Below, in pieces: positions 43,906 to 56,040 of a stretch of DNA of 64,000 nt. The notes under the pieces are model-generated. The model was not told the DNA's origin and searched no databases. It worked only from the letters and a program-made list of their open reading frames with translations. Source of the stretch: Aquatica leii (taxonomy: Eukaryota; Arthropoda; Insecta; Coleoptera; Lampyridae). Where the stretch lies: positions 34,713,869 to 34,777,868 of the forward strand of contig CM069438.1 in NCBI GenBank assembly GCA_035610365.1. Reading direction: 5' to 3'. The stretch's first letter is position 1. Each line of letters starts with the position of its first letter. A program made the position numbers and the translations under genes.

Positions 43906-43911
43906 AATAAA
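43906..43911 (+). terminator. Polyadenylation signal of the inhibitor gene
   Basis: AATAAA 28 bp after the TAA stop, in a run GTAAATAAAATATAAAG. Distance and composition fit a short insect 3' UTR. Confidence 0.65.
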
Positions 43912-44498
43912 ATATAAAGTATACGTGTTTTAACGTAAAAATAATAAAGGTTAGTTTTAAATTAGACCGTAATTTGATTACACCTTGTTTTGTGGTACAT
44001 TTGTCAATGGACGTATACTGTACATACGTTAATGTAAGTACATACCGATTGGTGAGGTAAAAAAAAATTACAATCGTAGATGTTTGGCTAGCTTGGCCGC
44101 AGATGGTCGTCGGTCGGATGATTAGACCAAAAGTACTCTTCCGATAAGCCAATGCCCTTTGCGCCACCTTTTCTTGCAGATGAGTAAAGTTTTAAACGCC
44201 TAGGCTAGAAAAAAAATCCCAGACCCGCAATCCCCAAAGCAGATTACGAAATAAAACACTGTTTCCAAACAAGAAAATGACAGTTTCGTTTATTAATTTC
44301 TAAATTACTGCTCCTATGGCTACGCCACTGGTAAATACGGAAAATACAAAATAAGTCTAAAGTAGACTATGAAAGCAGATGTTTTAACACACCGGTCGTG
44401 AGAAAATCAAAAGTAACCGGAAATGTCTTTGGAAAATGAACTACACTTGCGCCATCTGACGGCATAAAACTCAAGCAAAATTTCTCGATGTCAGGTAT

Positions 44499-44735
44499 TC
44501 ATACGTTGGTGACGGCAAAGTTGCCTATCATACCAAAAACATCAATCGCAACGTGTTGATGAAGAAATGGATGAGGCAAGTTGGCAGTGGATGCTTCTGC
44601 AACATTTTCAATGACTCCGTAGCTGTTGTGGAAACACAAAATTTCAAGCAATTTTTCCATAGTCAAATCGTCAGCCAAACTTTTCGCCTCGTAAACCAAT
44701 TGCCAAACCCACATTAATGGACGTATCCCGCTCAA
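44499..44735 (-). other. Unrecognised open frame inside the long-TIR element
   Basis: A 78-codon minus-strand frame with plausible protein composition (LADDLTMEKLLEILCFHNSY). It overlaps the inner end of the left inverted repeat. I do not recognise it; it may be part of a second transposon-encoded protein or chance. Confidence 0.25.
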
Positions 44736-45369
44736 ACTTCACACGAATATCAAAGGAGGTTGTACCAAACTTGAAAAAAAAATTATCGATTCGATTTGCG
44801 TGCGCGGTTTAAATGGACCACTGCAGGTCAAATTTGTTGATGTTTTTTTCTTTTTCCTGCCAGTTTACCGTTTTCTTCCTACATTATCCGACTCCCGTCT
44901 CGCTCCCAACCACGCATACTATCTTTTTGCTTCCTTTCCAAGCCCTATCGATTTTGAATGTTACTGCCGTGAAGGCTTGCTCCGGCCATTCCGCCATTTT
45001 CTTAAGTTTGGAGAAGCGCTCTAACGTCTTTTATTCTTTCATACTCGTATTTATGCTTTTTATTCCGTCCTCATTTTTTCTTGCGTAGGTTTGTGTATCC
45101 ATGTCTCTTGTTTTAACCTTTTCATTCTCCAGTTCCATGGGCACAATTTTCTTTAATTTTCGTCGAATGAATTCAGCAAAGTTGACATGGTCAGTGGCAC
45201 AATACCATCTACGTTTTCATATCTGGTCAACTCAACTTCAAAAAAGTAAATGTCAGTATTTATTGTTATTTTGCAGTGTGTCATTGTTAAATTTTATACA
45301 GACTGGTTTTTTTAAAAGAATTTGTAAAAATTGTATACGCAGTTGCTGAACGGGTTTAAATAATTTATC

Positions 45370-45860
45370 TTTAGGCAATTGAACATCGATGTGTTCTAAG
45401 GGCGGCTACTACGTTCAATGCAAGGCATCTGGATAAAAATGTGCAACTTCTTGTGCGGAAATTTTAAGCTACAGTTTTTGTAGCAAATATCAAGGTAAAC
45501 CATGTGTCCAATAACGTTGCTTTGTAAAGTTGCCGAATTAATGGGAGTGTCACATGAATCGGTTCGGAAAGTCTTAAAAGCACATAAGTGCTCCACCACA
45601 TTACACCGTGCAAACCAAAAAGTGGCTAGATGAAGATTATCTAGAAAAATGGATTGGTCGTAGAGAAACAATCGACTGGCCATCGCGATCGTCTGATTTG
45701 AAACTGCTAGATTTCTTTTTATGGGACCACATCAAATAAATCGTTTATAAAACGAACCCAACAGATCTACAAGACTTACATCAACAAACTATCAACGTCG
45801 GTCGTTCCATCACTCGTGAGAAGTTCCAAAAAGTGAGGCAAGAAGTTGAATAGCATTATT
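45370..45860 (+). pseudogene. Degenerate DDE transposase (DUF4817/DDE_3 type)
   Basis: Reading frames in sequence give an N-terminal part (IEHRCVLRAATTFNARHLDK, NVALLCKVAELMGVS, ESVRKVLKAHK) and a core with WLDEDYLEKWIGRRETIDW and SRSSDLKLLDFFLWDHIK, the conserved block seen also in the element at 2496-4450. Stops and frameshifts at about 45465, 45570 and 45737. The first part of the catalytic core is deleted. Confidence 0.75.
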
Positions 45861-46924
45861 AAAAACTTTTTTAACGATGTATTATAAGTGGGGGTAGTAA
45901 TTTACATTTTTAAAGTTGGGGTGTCTGGGGGTAAAAGAGTAAGTGGGGGCGTGCCACTGACCATGTTAATTTGGTTCCCACTCAATATTATCGAAACGGG
46001 TTTTTGTAATTTTTGATATTTTTTGTTGTAAATATATTCCCCATCCAAAGTTTTTAAATTGACACACTGTATATTGGACAGGTGAAATCCCAGATGTTAC
46101 ACATTTTAAGATTTTTGGTTGCAAAATCGTGTCTAAAATTGGAAGAATGTACTTTTAATGGATATTTCGAAGAGACTATCGACTATTTGTTTCAAAACTA
46201 ACAAAACATTGGAAGAAGACAAAATGACGAAGGTATCATCAGCGAAGAAACCAGTAGTCAAAAAACCAGTAATGTAGAATTATAGTGTCAGTGAAATCTA
46301 CGAAATGTCAGACAGAACTAAAACGGCAAAATGTTTATAATAAAAAAATACCTACATACATTGTAACGGTTAAATTTTAGGAATAGGAAACTTTGCCATC
46401 ACCAACGTATGAATACCTAGCCTCGAAAAATTTTGCTTGAGTGTAATGCTGTCAGATGCCGCAAGTGTAGTTCATTTTCCAAAGACATTTCCGGTCACTT
46501 TTGATTTTGTCACGTCCGGTGCGGCGGTGTGTTATCTGCTTCCAGAGTCTACTTTAGACTTATTTGGTATTTTCCGTATTTGTGTCATCAGTATAACAAT
46601 ATCAGTAGCGTAGCCACAGGAGCAGTAAATATCTTGTTAACGACGATTCGACTCCTGCCTTTGTCTTTCTTCATGAGGGTCGGTTGTAGTAGATAAACAA
46701 AAAAAAAGAAATTAAAAATTTTATTTCGTGATGTACTTTGGGGATTACGGGTCTGGGATTTAATCTGACCTACGACCATCTCCGGCGAAGCTAGCCAAAC
46801 GGTAAACCAAACATCTACGATTGTAATTTTTTTGTTTACCTCCCTAATCGGTACGTTACAAATAATTTGGTACCTACAACGTGTGAGCCTCGATTTTCTT
46901 GACTGTTTCGTGTTACTTTTGTAC

Positions 46925-47967
46925 TGGTGGATATTACATCTTTTTCGCAATTGACATCATTGTGCAAACGTTTGGAATCAAACTCTTAACTTAACCTTAA
47001 CTAACCAAGTAATTCTTTTAACTTTTTGACATCTGAGAGAAGTGATCGACTTCTAGAACTATCTTTTTTTTATAGGAATAAAACTGTTGCTTCCGCACTT
47101 TCGGCTAATGCTGTTGCTAGTTCTCTTCAAACTTCGTCGTTTCTTTTTTCTGCAACTACTCCCAAGTCTACTACTTGTGTTTACTATCCTTTTAAATCTG
47201 AAAAATTTGTACGATCTGTTTGTTCTTTAGCTTCTCTTTCTCCAAATTTTTCTTCGGTTGCTAGGATTATTCGGCCTACTACCGATTTTTAGTATTTAGG
47301 TCTAATTTCTAAAGTTTCTGATTTTCCTCGACGGTACTCTCGTTGGTGTATTGTGGAAAGTCTTACGTACGTGTCTCTTTGCCTGAATCTTGTGTGTGCA
47401 AATTATTTGTTCTATCGGACCAACGCAAACAGCTGATCTATTAACACCATCCTCAATCTAAGTATGAACACCGCAGTGTTAAAAGTACTTTGGAAGGTCT
47501 TCGCTCTCATTTCTACTATGGAATCCAAGATTGCTGAGTATATACGCTCTTGCTGTTGCAACTCGCGACGAAGGAGTACTATTAAATCGCATTATCACTC
47601 ATTGCCAGGTACTATGAAGCGTTCCAACAATGATGCCTTCTACACATCTACGTAAAGATACTACACTTACTCCGGATGTAAAAGCTGCTTTTTTCTCTGT
47701 TTCATCAAGTTCTTTGGTTCCTTCTACTTATGCATTTTTTTTAATCATTCGTTTTTCTTTCATCGGCGCCGTAAGCGTCGTAAATTCTAACAACGCTTGT
47801 TGACTTCGGGCTGTTGACTTTTAGCTATCGTCTTGGTTCTCGTGTTTTGGAATTGTGATATAATTCTTTTAACTATGTCGTTGATATTTGGTTGTGTTAA
47901 CTTGGATGCTATCTGTTTGCTTTCTTAAAATTTGCTGTCATCTTATTTTGGAACAGACGACCCTTCC

Positions 47968-48028
<61 letters not shown>

Positions 48029-48068
48029 TGCCCGCTTATTCACCATTTTTTTGGATTGGTATTAAAGC
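46925..48068 (+). pseudogene. Second gypsy family: RNase H end and integrase zinc-binding fragment
   Basis: The frame at 47026-47292 includes NKTVASALSANAVASSLQ, resembling the NVVADALSR end of gypsy RNase H, and ends ARIIRPTTDF. Further along, mixed frames give SDQRKQLI, EHRSVKSTLEGLRSHFYYG and AEYIRSCCCNSRRRS, the HHCC zinc-binding domain of a gypsy integrase. Stops and frameshifts are frequent. Related fragments occur reversed at 55485-56040 and forward at 58600-58960. Confidence 0.6.
47970..48024. repeat. (TA)n microsatellite
   Basis: About 54 bp of uninterrupted TA dinucleotides. The inverted counterpart near 55530 has only a few TA units at the same place, so the array expanded in this copy. 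Confidence 0.95.
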
Positions 48069-48741
48069 CACCAAAAGGTGATTCCGGTATGAATTATCAA
48101 CGACACGTTCTACCAAGTAACGAAAGAAGACCAAAGAAAAAGTAACAGAAAAGAATAGAGAAAGAAGGAAGTTTAGACTAGCGTCAAGGATAAAACCCCA
48201 ACCTCAGTGATTCAACTCCACACTTAATACAACCTCGGACAACCCCTTAAGAAGGGAAAACGTACTACTAGGAAAAAGAAAAACTAATGACACCCGAACC
48301 CCGAAGCTAGAACAAAACCCCAGAAACCCTGTTCCGACCGCAGGTTTCCTTGACGGAATGCCGCACGATTGTGTGGCGTCGGAGTCTTAACCTCACCTCA
48401 AGCTCTCACGTCAACATGGTACTAGCCCCCCAACGTCAGTCCACACAAGTGCACGTCACCGCATCTAGTACTCCCTTGACCACGCCAAGTTTCCTCCCAC
48501 CCAGGCAAAAATCTGATCTAGGATCAGTGGAAAGAAGACCCTAAAACTCCTCCTCGCCCCAAAAGTAAATAAAAGAAACGTCCCTATAATTTTGTGCCAA
48601 ATGATAAAATAAGACTACGCCCGCAATCGCGTGACTGCAGCCGGAAGCGTGTTACAAGCTTTAGGTCTAACGAACCTTGCACGGCCAACTCACACAGTCG
48701 GAGATAGGGGAGGTTCAAGGAAATTATACTTAAAGGCGCCA

Positions 48742-49936
48742 GATAAATCCTAATTAACACTCCAAACTTGTAACTAATTTTGAGTTTCGTAATCCTTGTT
48801 ACTCTGGTGTTCAGGTAGCCACAATTAAAAGAGAAAGGTATGTTACCATAAAAGAAAGATTAACAAGTATAACAACTTTAATGTAGTAACGTAGAAGATT
48901 AACAAGAATATATGTAATTTCTCAACTCATAAATACTAGAAATAGTAACACGTATAATTAATATAATATAATTTGCAACGTAAAAGATTAACCCCAGTAT
49001 GTTTAATTTCTCGATTCATAAATGCCAGACATATCGGCAACACACCAAGCATATAGTTAAGTTCCATCGAGATAGTAAAGTAAATTTTGTAATAAATATT
49101 GTCTGTCCACAGCATGCGATACACTCTAAATGATACTTGAAATTACCTTATTGGTATGTAAACAATAAACGTAATTACAGACACCGACAGTAATCAAAGT
49201 TCCGTTAGTGACTTTTATGACAGCGAAAAAAATATAATCAAACTGACTTACCCAGAATCCAGTGCTTACTTGCGTGAAGAAAACGTTTTCCAACCGGTAG
49301 CAGCCTAGAATAATTATTGAATAGCAAATCGTGTCACACAATAACTCGCAAAAAAGGAAACTACAAAATCATTAATAATAATTCATTAAATGCGATATAA
49401 GTCCCCTTTGTATCGAATGCTGTTGGTTGTAATAACAAAAAGGTGGTAGATAACGCAATCGACTGGTGTACAAGAATTAACATCTCCGACACATTGCTCG
49501 TCGAGACCTCGTTTTCGTATGGGTAGTATGCCCTCCCAAAAGCTTATACGTTCGGTAGCGGTATTTAGGAATCGTACTTATGCATCATTGTTCTTTGTTG
49601 AAGCGAACAGGTGATTGAAACGTGGCAAAACCCGGCTATCAAATTAATACAGAAATTACGAAGGAATCTTAATAAACTGGAAACAAAATATCTTACCCTG
49701 TGCCGAACCAATAGTAATAAATTCGTAATTGACTTATAAATTCGTATTCATCACAAGGGATGCCCTTAAAATCTTAAGAATCAGGTCAAGATTTTCGACA
49801 CCGACCGGCTCACGTAGTTGACAGCTTCAAAATGGCCTCTCAGTAACCAACAAGGTCGGCAGAGAGCGTCAAAACCAGAAACTAATTTTCAAGTCGACAT
49901 ACAGGGTACTCCGTTGTGAAAATTTCGCACGTAACA
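48742..49936 (-). repeat. LTR of second gypsy family (reversed)
   Basis: On the minus strand it starts TGTTACGTGCGAAATTTTC after a GGGGGGGAATTC polypurine tract (plus strand 49937-49949) and runs to a TGGCGCC primer-binding-type motif (48741-48735). It is an inverted homologue of 51341-54748 once the Helitron array there is removed. It holds the uninterrupted site ATTATTAATGATTTTG corresponding to that insertion. Confidence 0.75.
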
Positions 49937-51340
49937 GAATTCCCCCCCAGCAAGATAAAAGCATGGATAACGAAACAAAAGCTAAAATGAAGACAAAAAT
50001 TTAGGCATACGCCAAGGATAGAACCATAAAATCCAAAACCAATCCAAAATACAATAACACCCAACCCAAGAAGAAACGTAGATGAAAGAGGTTTTCCCAA
50101 TTCGCTAACCAACCAGATGTGTACAAAAGTCGCATGAAGCGGAATGATACTCCAAAGAATCAAAACTCAACCAACAGAAGAGAAGTATCAGAACAGGTAC
50201 TCGTTGAAAGTCGACAACAGTCGTTACGCTATAAAGCAAGAAAACAACGCAGTCCCAAAGACTTCACTGACAGACAATCCTAAGCAAACCAAGAGAAAAA
50301 GAAGAAGTGTAGGAAAGAAAGAAGTTTAGACCACGGTCAAGGACAACGCCCTAAAATCCCTTAAAACCCCAACCCACAAATATAAATCCAACCCCAAATA
50401 TAAGTCCCCAAGCTAACTAAGCTAAAGAAGTAAAAAGAAAAAAGTATCTAGATGTTGAATTGCGATACGCGGATTTAGAAGAAAAGTCAAAAAGAAAAAC
50501 TAATGCAGTTGTGTTCAAAAAGTCGTCAACAGGCGATATGAGATTCTTCCACCAACAAAACCAAACAGACCCTAAAGATCTAAGCAAAGAAAACCAACGA
50601 AGAAATTTCCAGCAAAAAGAAAATTCTGATTAAAAGTCGACATAAGTCGGACTACCAAAAAAGGCAGAAAAAAAAATCAGTAATCCAAGAGTCACAATAA
50701 CGAAGTCACCAAAAACCTAAACACTATATGTGTGCCAATCCAAGAGAAATCCAAACCACGTAACCCAAAGCAAAACCAAAACAAAGAAAGAAAAAGAAGT
50801 ACGAGTCAATAAAGAATAGAAAACTTCACTTGCTAATCGAACGTCGTGAGTTAGTGCTCGAATATTCCAAGAGCAAAAGAAACCCAAAGAAGAGAAATAT
50901 CCTAACGGTGACTAACAACATCAAAAATGCTGACTAAGCGGAAGTACAAAGTACCAGAAGCAACGTTGCAGTCTATCCCAAGCTTCAACTCAAGCACAAT
51001 AAGACAAAAACCCACTAAACCCAATAAAGCGAGAGAAGTAACTGAGAAAGAAAATAAAAAAAGAACAGTGAACATTAAAGAAGGAAGTTACTAAAAAGAA
51101 AAAAAAGAAAGCGTTCAAGCAACAAAACCAAGATAAAAGAAAAAAAGACAAAAGAGATAATTGCCCTAAAAGCGAACTTTCAAAAGCAAAAAAAGAGAAA
51201 AAAAATTAAAAGCAGAGAAGACAAGAAAGAAAAGAGATAGACGGAGAAAGATAAGACAAGATGTAAATGTCTGATTCGTTCTTCTCTCTGTAGAAGAAAC
51301 GAAAGGGAGTGACCAGCCCTTCAATGCTGGGGGGGAATTC
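49937..51340. other. Purine-rich centre between two inverted LTRs
   Basis: Bounded on each side by a polypurine tract facing outwards. The plus strand is A/G-rich with many KK/RK-type codons and scattered stops; short motifs recur at 48120 and 55180-55290 (for example GACGGAGAAAGATAAGAC). Probably the decayed 3' interior of the second gypsy family. No confident protein homology. Confidence 0.45.
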
Positions 51341-54300
51341 TGTTACGTGCAAAATTTTCACAACGGGGTACCCTGTATGTCGACTTAAAAATTAGTTTCT
51401 GGTTTTGACGCCCTCTGCCGACTTGCTGGTTACTGAGAGGCCATTTTGAAGCTGTCAACTACGTGAGCCGGTCGGTGTCGAAAATCTTGACCTGATTCCT
51501 AAGATTTTAAGGGCATCCCTTGTGATGAATACGAATTTATAAGTCAATTACGAATTTATTACAATTTGTTCGGCACAGGGTAAGATATTTTGTCTCCAGT
51601 TTATTAAGATTCCTTCGTAATTTCTTTATTAATTTGATAGCCGGGTTTCGCCACGTTTCAATCACCTGTTCGCTTCAACAAAGAACAATGATGCATAAGT
51701 ACGATTGATAAATACCGCTACCGAACGTATAAGCTTTTGGGAGGGCATACTACCCATACGAAAACGAGGTCTCGACGAGCAATGTGTCGGAGATGTTAAA
51801 TCTTGTACACCAGTCGATTGCGTTATTAACCAGCTGTTCGTAATTACAACCAACAGCATTCGATACAACGGGTTCTTATATGGCATTTAATGAATTATTA
51901 TTAACTAGCTGTACCCTGCCACGCTTCGCAGTGGCACATTGTGATTGAATGGTTGACATTCGTATTAATTAATAATTCCTAGTTTTAATGTAATTATATT
52001 TATATACGTTAAAAGTGAGGTTAATCCAAAATAAATAATATAATTACGTCCACGTGTTAGATGTAATAAAAAAGATATAACCACTCACTTCTGTTAGAAA
52101 TCCAGTTGAATTATAATAAGTCCTTTTATTTTGCCTGTCAGTTAATAATATTTTTACTGTCCATCTTTGATATAAAATATAACCTCTACTTATGATTTGG
52201 TGAAAGGCCCAGTTCGATCACAACACTATTACACCAAAAATTCTTGATTTAAGTGAATATTTAATTCAGATTGTATAATAATCAGAATCAGATGCAATTT
52301 TTTTTGTAAATAAACAATGTAATTAGGAACGAAATTGTTTCTAATGTGACTGCGTCATTACTATTGCGATTGTCAGCGAGTGTTTTCCTCGCTTACGGCA
52401 GATGGCGCGGTCACTGGTACACAGCTGATCGTTAAAAAAACTGTTTTCTCGCGGTCGCAGATATGTGACTGATGCAAAAAAATAGATAAAAACAATCCTT
52501 GATGCGGATTTTATATCATGTTAAAATTTCAACTCAATCAGTGCAGAACTTTTTGAGTTTTTGAAGCGTACACAAACCAACATAACATTTTTATATATAT
52601 ACTAGCTGTACCCTGCCACGCTTCGCAGTGGCACATTGTGATTGAATGGTTGACATTTAATGTAATTATATTTATATACATTAAAAGTGAGGTTAATCCA
52701 AAATAAATAATATAATTACTAAATAATATAATTACGTCCACGTGTTAGTTGTAATAAAAAAGATATAACCACTCACTTCTGTTAGAAATTCACTTGAATT
52801 ATAATAAGTCCTTTTATTTTGCCTGTCAGCTAATAATATTTTTACTGTCCATCTTTGATATAAAATATAACCTCTACTTACGATTTGGTGAAAGGCGCAG
52901 TTCGATCACAACACTATCACACCAAAAATTCTTGATTTAAGTCAATATTTATTTCAGATTGTATAATAATCAGAATCAGATGCAAATTTTTTTGTAAATA
53001 AACACTGTAATTGGGAACGAAATTGTTTCTCGTGTGACTGCGTCATTACTATTGCGGTTGTCAGCGAGTGTTTTCCTCGCTTATGGCCGATGGCGCGGTC
53101 ACTGGTACACAGCTGATCGTTAAAAAAACTGTTTTCTCGCGGTCGCAGATATGTGACTGATGCAAAAAATAGATAAAAACAATCCTTGATGCGGATTTTA
53201 TATCATGTTAAAATTTCAACTCAATCGGTGCAGAACTTTTTGAGTTTTTGAAGCGTACACAAACCAACATAACATTTTTATATATATAGACTAGCTGTAC
53301 CCTGCCACGCTTCGCAGTGGCACATTGTGATTGAATGGTTGACATTTAATGTAATTATATTTATATACATTAAAAGTGAGGTTAATCCAAAATAAATAAT
53401 ATAACTACTAAATAATATAATTACGTCCACGTGTTAGATGTAATAAAAAAGATATAACCACTCACTTCTGTTAGAAATTCACTTGAATTATAATAAGTCC
53501 TTTTATTTTGCCTGTCAGTTAATAATATTTTTACTGTCCATCTTTGATATAAAATATAACCTCTACTTACGATTTGGTGAAAGGCGCAGTTCGATCACAA
53601 CACTATCACAGCAAAAATTCTTGATTTAAGTAAATATTTAATTCAGATTGTATAATAATCAGAATCAGATGCAAATTTTTTTGGAAATAAACAATGTAAT
53701 TGGGAACGAAATTGTTTCTCATGTAACTGCGTCATTATCCTGTCATTGTGGTTGTCAGCGAGTGTTTTCCTAGCTTATGGCAGATGGCGCGGTCACCGGT
53801 AAACAGCTGATCGTTAAAAAAAAATTATTTTCTCGCGGTCGCAGATATGTGACTGATGCAAAAAATAGATAAAAACAATCCTTGATGCGGATTTTATATC
53901 ATGTTAAAATTTCAACTCAATCGGTGCAGAACTTTTTGAGTTTTTGAAGCGTACACAAACCAACATAACATTTTTATATATATAGATAGATGATTTTGTA
54001 GTTTCCTTTTTCGTGAGTTATTGTGTGACACGATTTGCTATTCAATAATTATTCTAGGCTGCTACCGGTGGGAAAACGTTTTCTTCACGCAAGTAAGCAC
54101 TGGATTCTGGGTAAGTCAGTTTGATTATATTTTTTCGCTGTCATAAAAGTCACTCACGGAACTTTGATTACTGTCGGTGTCTGTAATTACGTTTATTGTT
54201 TACATACCAATAAGGTAATTTCAAGTATCATTTAGAGTGTATCGCATGCTGTGGACAGACAATATTTATTACAAAATTTACTTCGCTATTTCGATATCAT

Positions 54301-54748
54301 TTAACCTTTGCGCTGTGTGTTGCCGATATGTCTGGCATTTATGAATCGAGAAATTAAACATACTCCGGTTAATCTTTTACGTTGCTAATTCAAGGTTTCT
54401 ACACCTGTTAATGATACTTGTTAGTTTGTCTAATGCTTATGAATTGAGAAATTCAACATACTTCTGTTAATTTGCTACGTTGCTAAATTAAAGTTTTTAT
54501 ACCTATTAATTATACGTGTTACTATTTTTAGTATTTATGAGTTGAGAAATTACATATATTCCTGTTAATCTTCTACGTTACTACATTAAAGTTGTTATAC
54601 TTGTTAATCTTTCTTTTATGGTAAGATACCTTTCTCTTTTAATTGTGGCTACCCGAACACCAGAGTAACAAGGATTACGAACCTCAAAATTAGTTACAAG
54701 TTTGGACCGTCTGTCGTGATCGAGGCAAAAGTGTTAATTAGGATTGAT
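51341..54748 (+). repeat. LTR of second gypsy family, interrupted by Helitrons
   Basis: Starts TGTTACGTGCAAAATTTTC right after AATGCTGGGGGGGAATTC and ends near 54748, before TGGCGCCCTTAAG (54749-54761), a tRNA-Lys-type primer-binding start. Without the 2086-bp Helitron array at 51905-53990 it is about 1.32 kb. It matches the reverse complement of 48742-49936. Confidence 0.75.
51905..53990 (-). mobile_element. Tandem array of three non-autonomous Helitrons
   Basis: Three head-to-tail units: 51905-52601, 52602-53290 and 53291-53990. On the minus strand the array starts TCTATCTATATA and ends CTAG, with host A before and T after, and no target duplication, the insertion rule of Helitrons. Each unit has an 18-nt hairpin GCCACTGCGAAGCGTGGC 9 nt before CTAG. 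Units 2 and 3 share indels absent from unit 1 (a shorter stretch near 52655 and an extra AATAATATAATTACTA block). No RepHel coding is present, so they are non-autonomous. The reversed LTR at 48742-49936 shows the intact empty site. Confidence 0.88.
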
Positions 54749-55484
54749 CTGGCGCCCTTAAGTATAATTTCCTTGAACCTCCCCTATCTCCGACTGTGTG
54801 AGTTGGCCGTGCAAGGTTCTTAAGACCTAAAGCTTGTAACAAGCGGTGCCTCCTGTACAACCACAAATATCCTTCGTGTCGGTTAAGCAGAACTGATAAC
54901 CCTCGCCCAGCTCTATCAACCAACCTTCCCAAACACGCAACCGTTAGGTCCCCACAACAGGCGCCCCCCTCCCTTTCACACGTGGAGACATATCAAAGGA
55001 AGAGAAAGAAAGACAGAAAGAGAAAAGAAAGTACAGATGTTAGTGTACGGTTCGATTACCTTTCCCTTAGATAGCCGACCCCAAGTGACCTTACCCTGCT
55101 GCCTAACCAACCGCCCAAAAAGTGAACCTTAAGATGAACAAAAGAAAGAAGAATGGCTACTACAGAGGAAGTAATTAGATAGAGAAAAGAAATAAAAATG
55201 GAAAAGATAGATATAGAGAAAGACGGAGAAAGATAAGACTATATGTTATGTCTGATTCGTTCTTCAATACGTAGAAGAAACAAAAGGGAGTAACCAGCCC
55301 TCTAATGTCCAACCAACCGCCCAAAACAAATTTAGAAAGAAAAAAAAATATCGTAGTTAGTTATAAAACGAATGTGTGCCAAATGCCGTCCCCAAAGTGA
55401 AAAGTTTATCCCAAGACTTTAACGCGACGAGCAAAAGAGGAAACCTAAAAAATCAAAATTTAAAAGCAAAACAGAGAATCCTAT
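54749..55484. other. Second gypsy family interior, rearranged
   Basis: Begins with a primer-binding-type motif and about 100 bp homologous (inverted) to 48640-48740. It then becomes purine-rich and resembles 51230-51330 (GTCTGATTCGTTCTTC and AACCAGCCCTCTAATG). No intact gene; internal sequence has been deleted or rearranged. Confidence 0.45.
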
Positions 55485-56040
55485 AAGTGACATACCAATC
55501 CAAAAAAATGCCGAATAAGCGGCTATAACTATATACATACGGAAGGGTCGTCTGTCCCGAAATAACATGATGAAGAAAGAAAACCAAAAGAAAATTGTCA
55601 AGCAACTTAACCAAAAGAACAGGAAAGCAGTGACAGCAAATTTGAAGAAAGTAAAAGCAGAAATTTTAGAAATTAGACCTAAATACTAAAAATCGGTAAT
55701 AGGCCAAATAATCCTAGCAACCGAAGAAAAATTTGGAGAAAAAGAAGCTAAAGAACAAACATGTCATACAAATTTTTCAGATTTAGAACGACAGTGAACA
55801 CAAGTAGTAGACTTAGGAGTAGTTGCAGAAGAAGGAAACTACGAAGTTTGAAGAGAACTAGCAACAGCGTTAGTCGAAAGTGCGGAAGCAACAGTTTCAT
55901 TCGTATAAACCAAAGCTTCTAGAAGTCGATCACTTCTCTCAGATGTCAAAAAGTTAAAATAGTTACTAGAGTTAAGGTTTGATTCCAAACGTTTGCATAA
56001 GGATGTCAATTGCGAAAAAGATATAATATCCACCAGTACA
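55485..56040 (-). pseudogene. Second gypsy family pol fragment, inverted copy
   Basis: Reverse complement of parts of 46925-48068: it shares GTTGCTTCCGCACTTTCG, the NETVASALSTNAVASSLQ frame and the CGGAAGGGTCGTCTGT block (55541-55556). Shorter than its counterpart because of an internal deletion that includes the integrase part. It forms the outer right arm of a large inverted structure. Confidence 0.6.

Larger units (their letters stand above)
44044..46852 (+). mobile_element. DDE transposon with inverted repeats of about 470 bp
   Basis: Left arm about 44044-44520 and right arm about 46386-46852 are inverted copies. Outer tips read ACCGATTGGTGAGGTAA and, reversed, ACCGATTAGGGAGGTAA. Shared blocks include TTACAATCGTAGATGTTTGG and the inner GGTATTCATACGTTGGTGA. 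A degenerate transposase lies between. The arms differ by several indels, so the element is old. No target duplication could be fixed. Confidence 0.75.

Noticed and set aside
47940-48030. Possible CRISPR or centromeric repeat at the TA tract
   Set aside because: It is a simple dinucleotide microsatellite; no spaced repeats.
49882-50163. 93-codon minus-strand hydrophobic frame
   Set aside because: Antisense to purine-rich decayed retroelement sequence and crosses the LTR/polypurine boundary, so not a membrane protein gene.
54738-54932. Minus-strand frame of 64 codons near the primer-binding site
   Set aside because: Short, spans an LTR boundary, no domain, and not conserved in the inverted copy.
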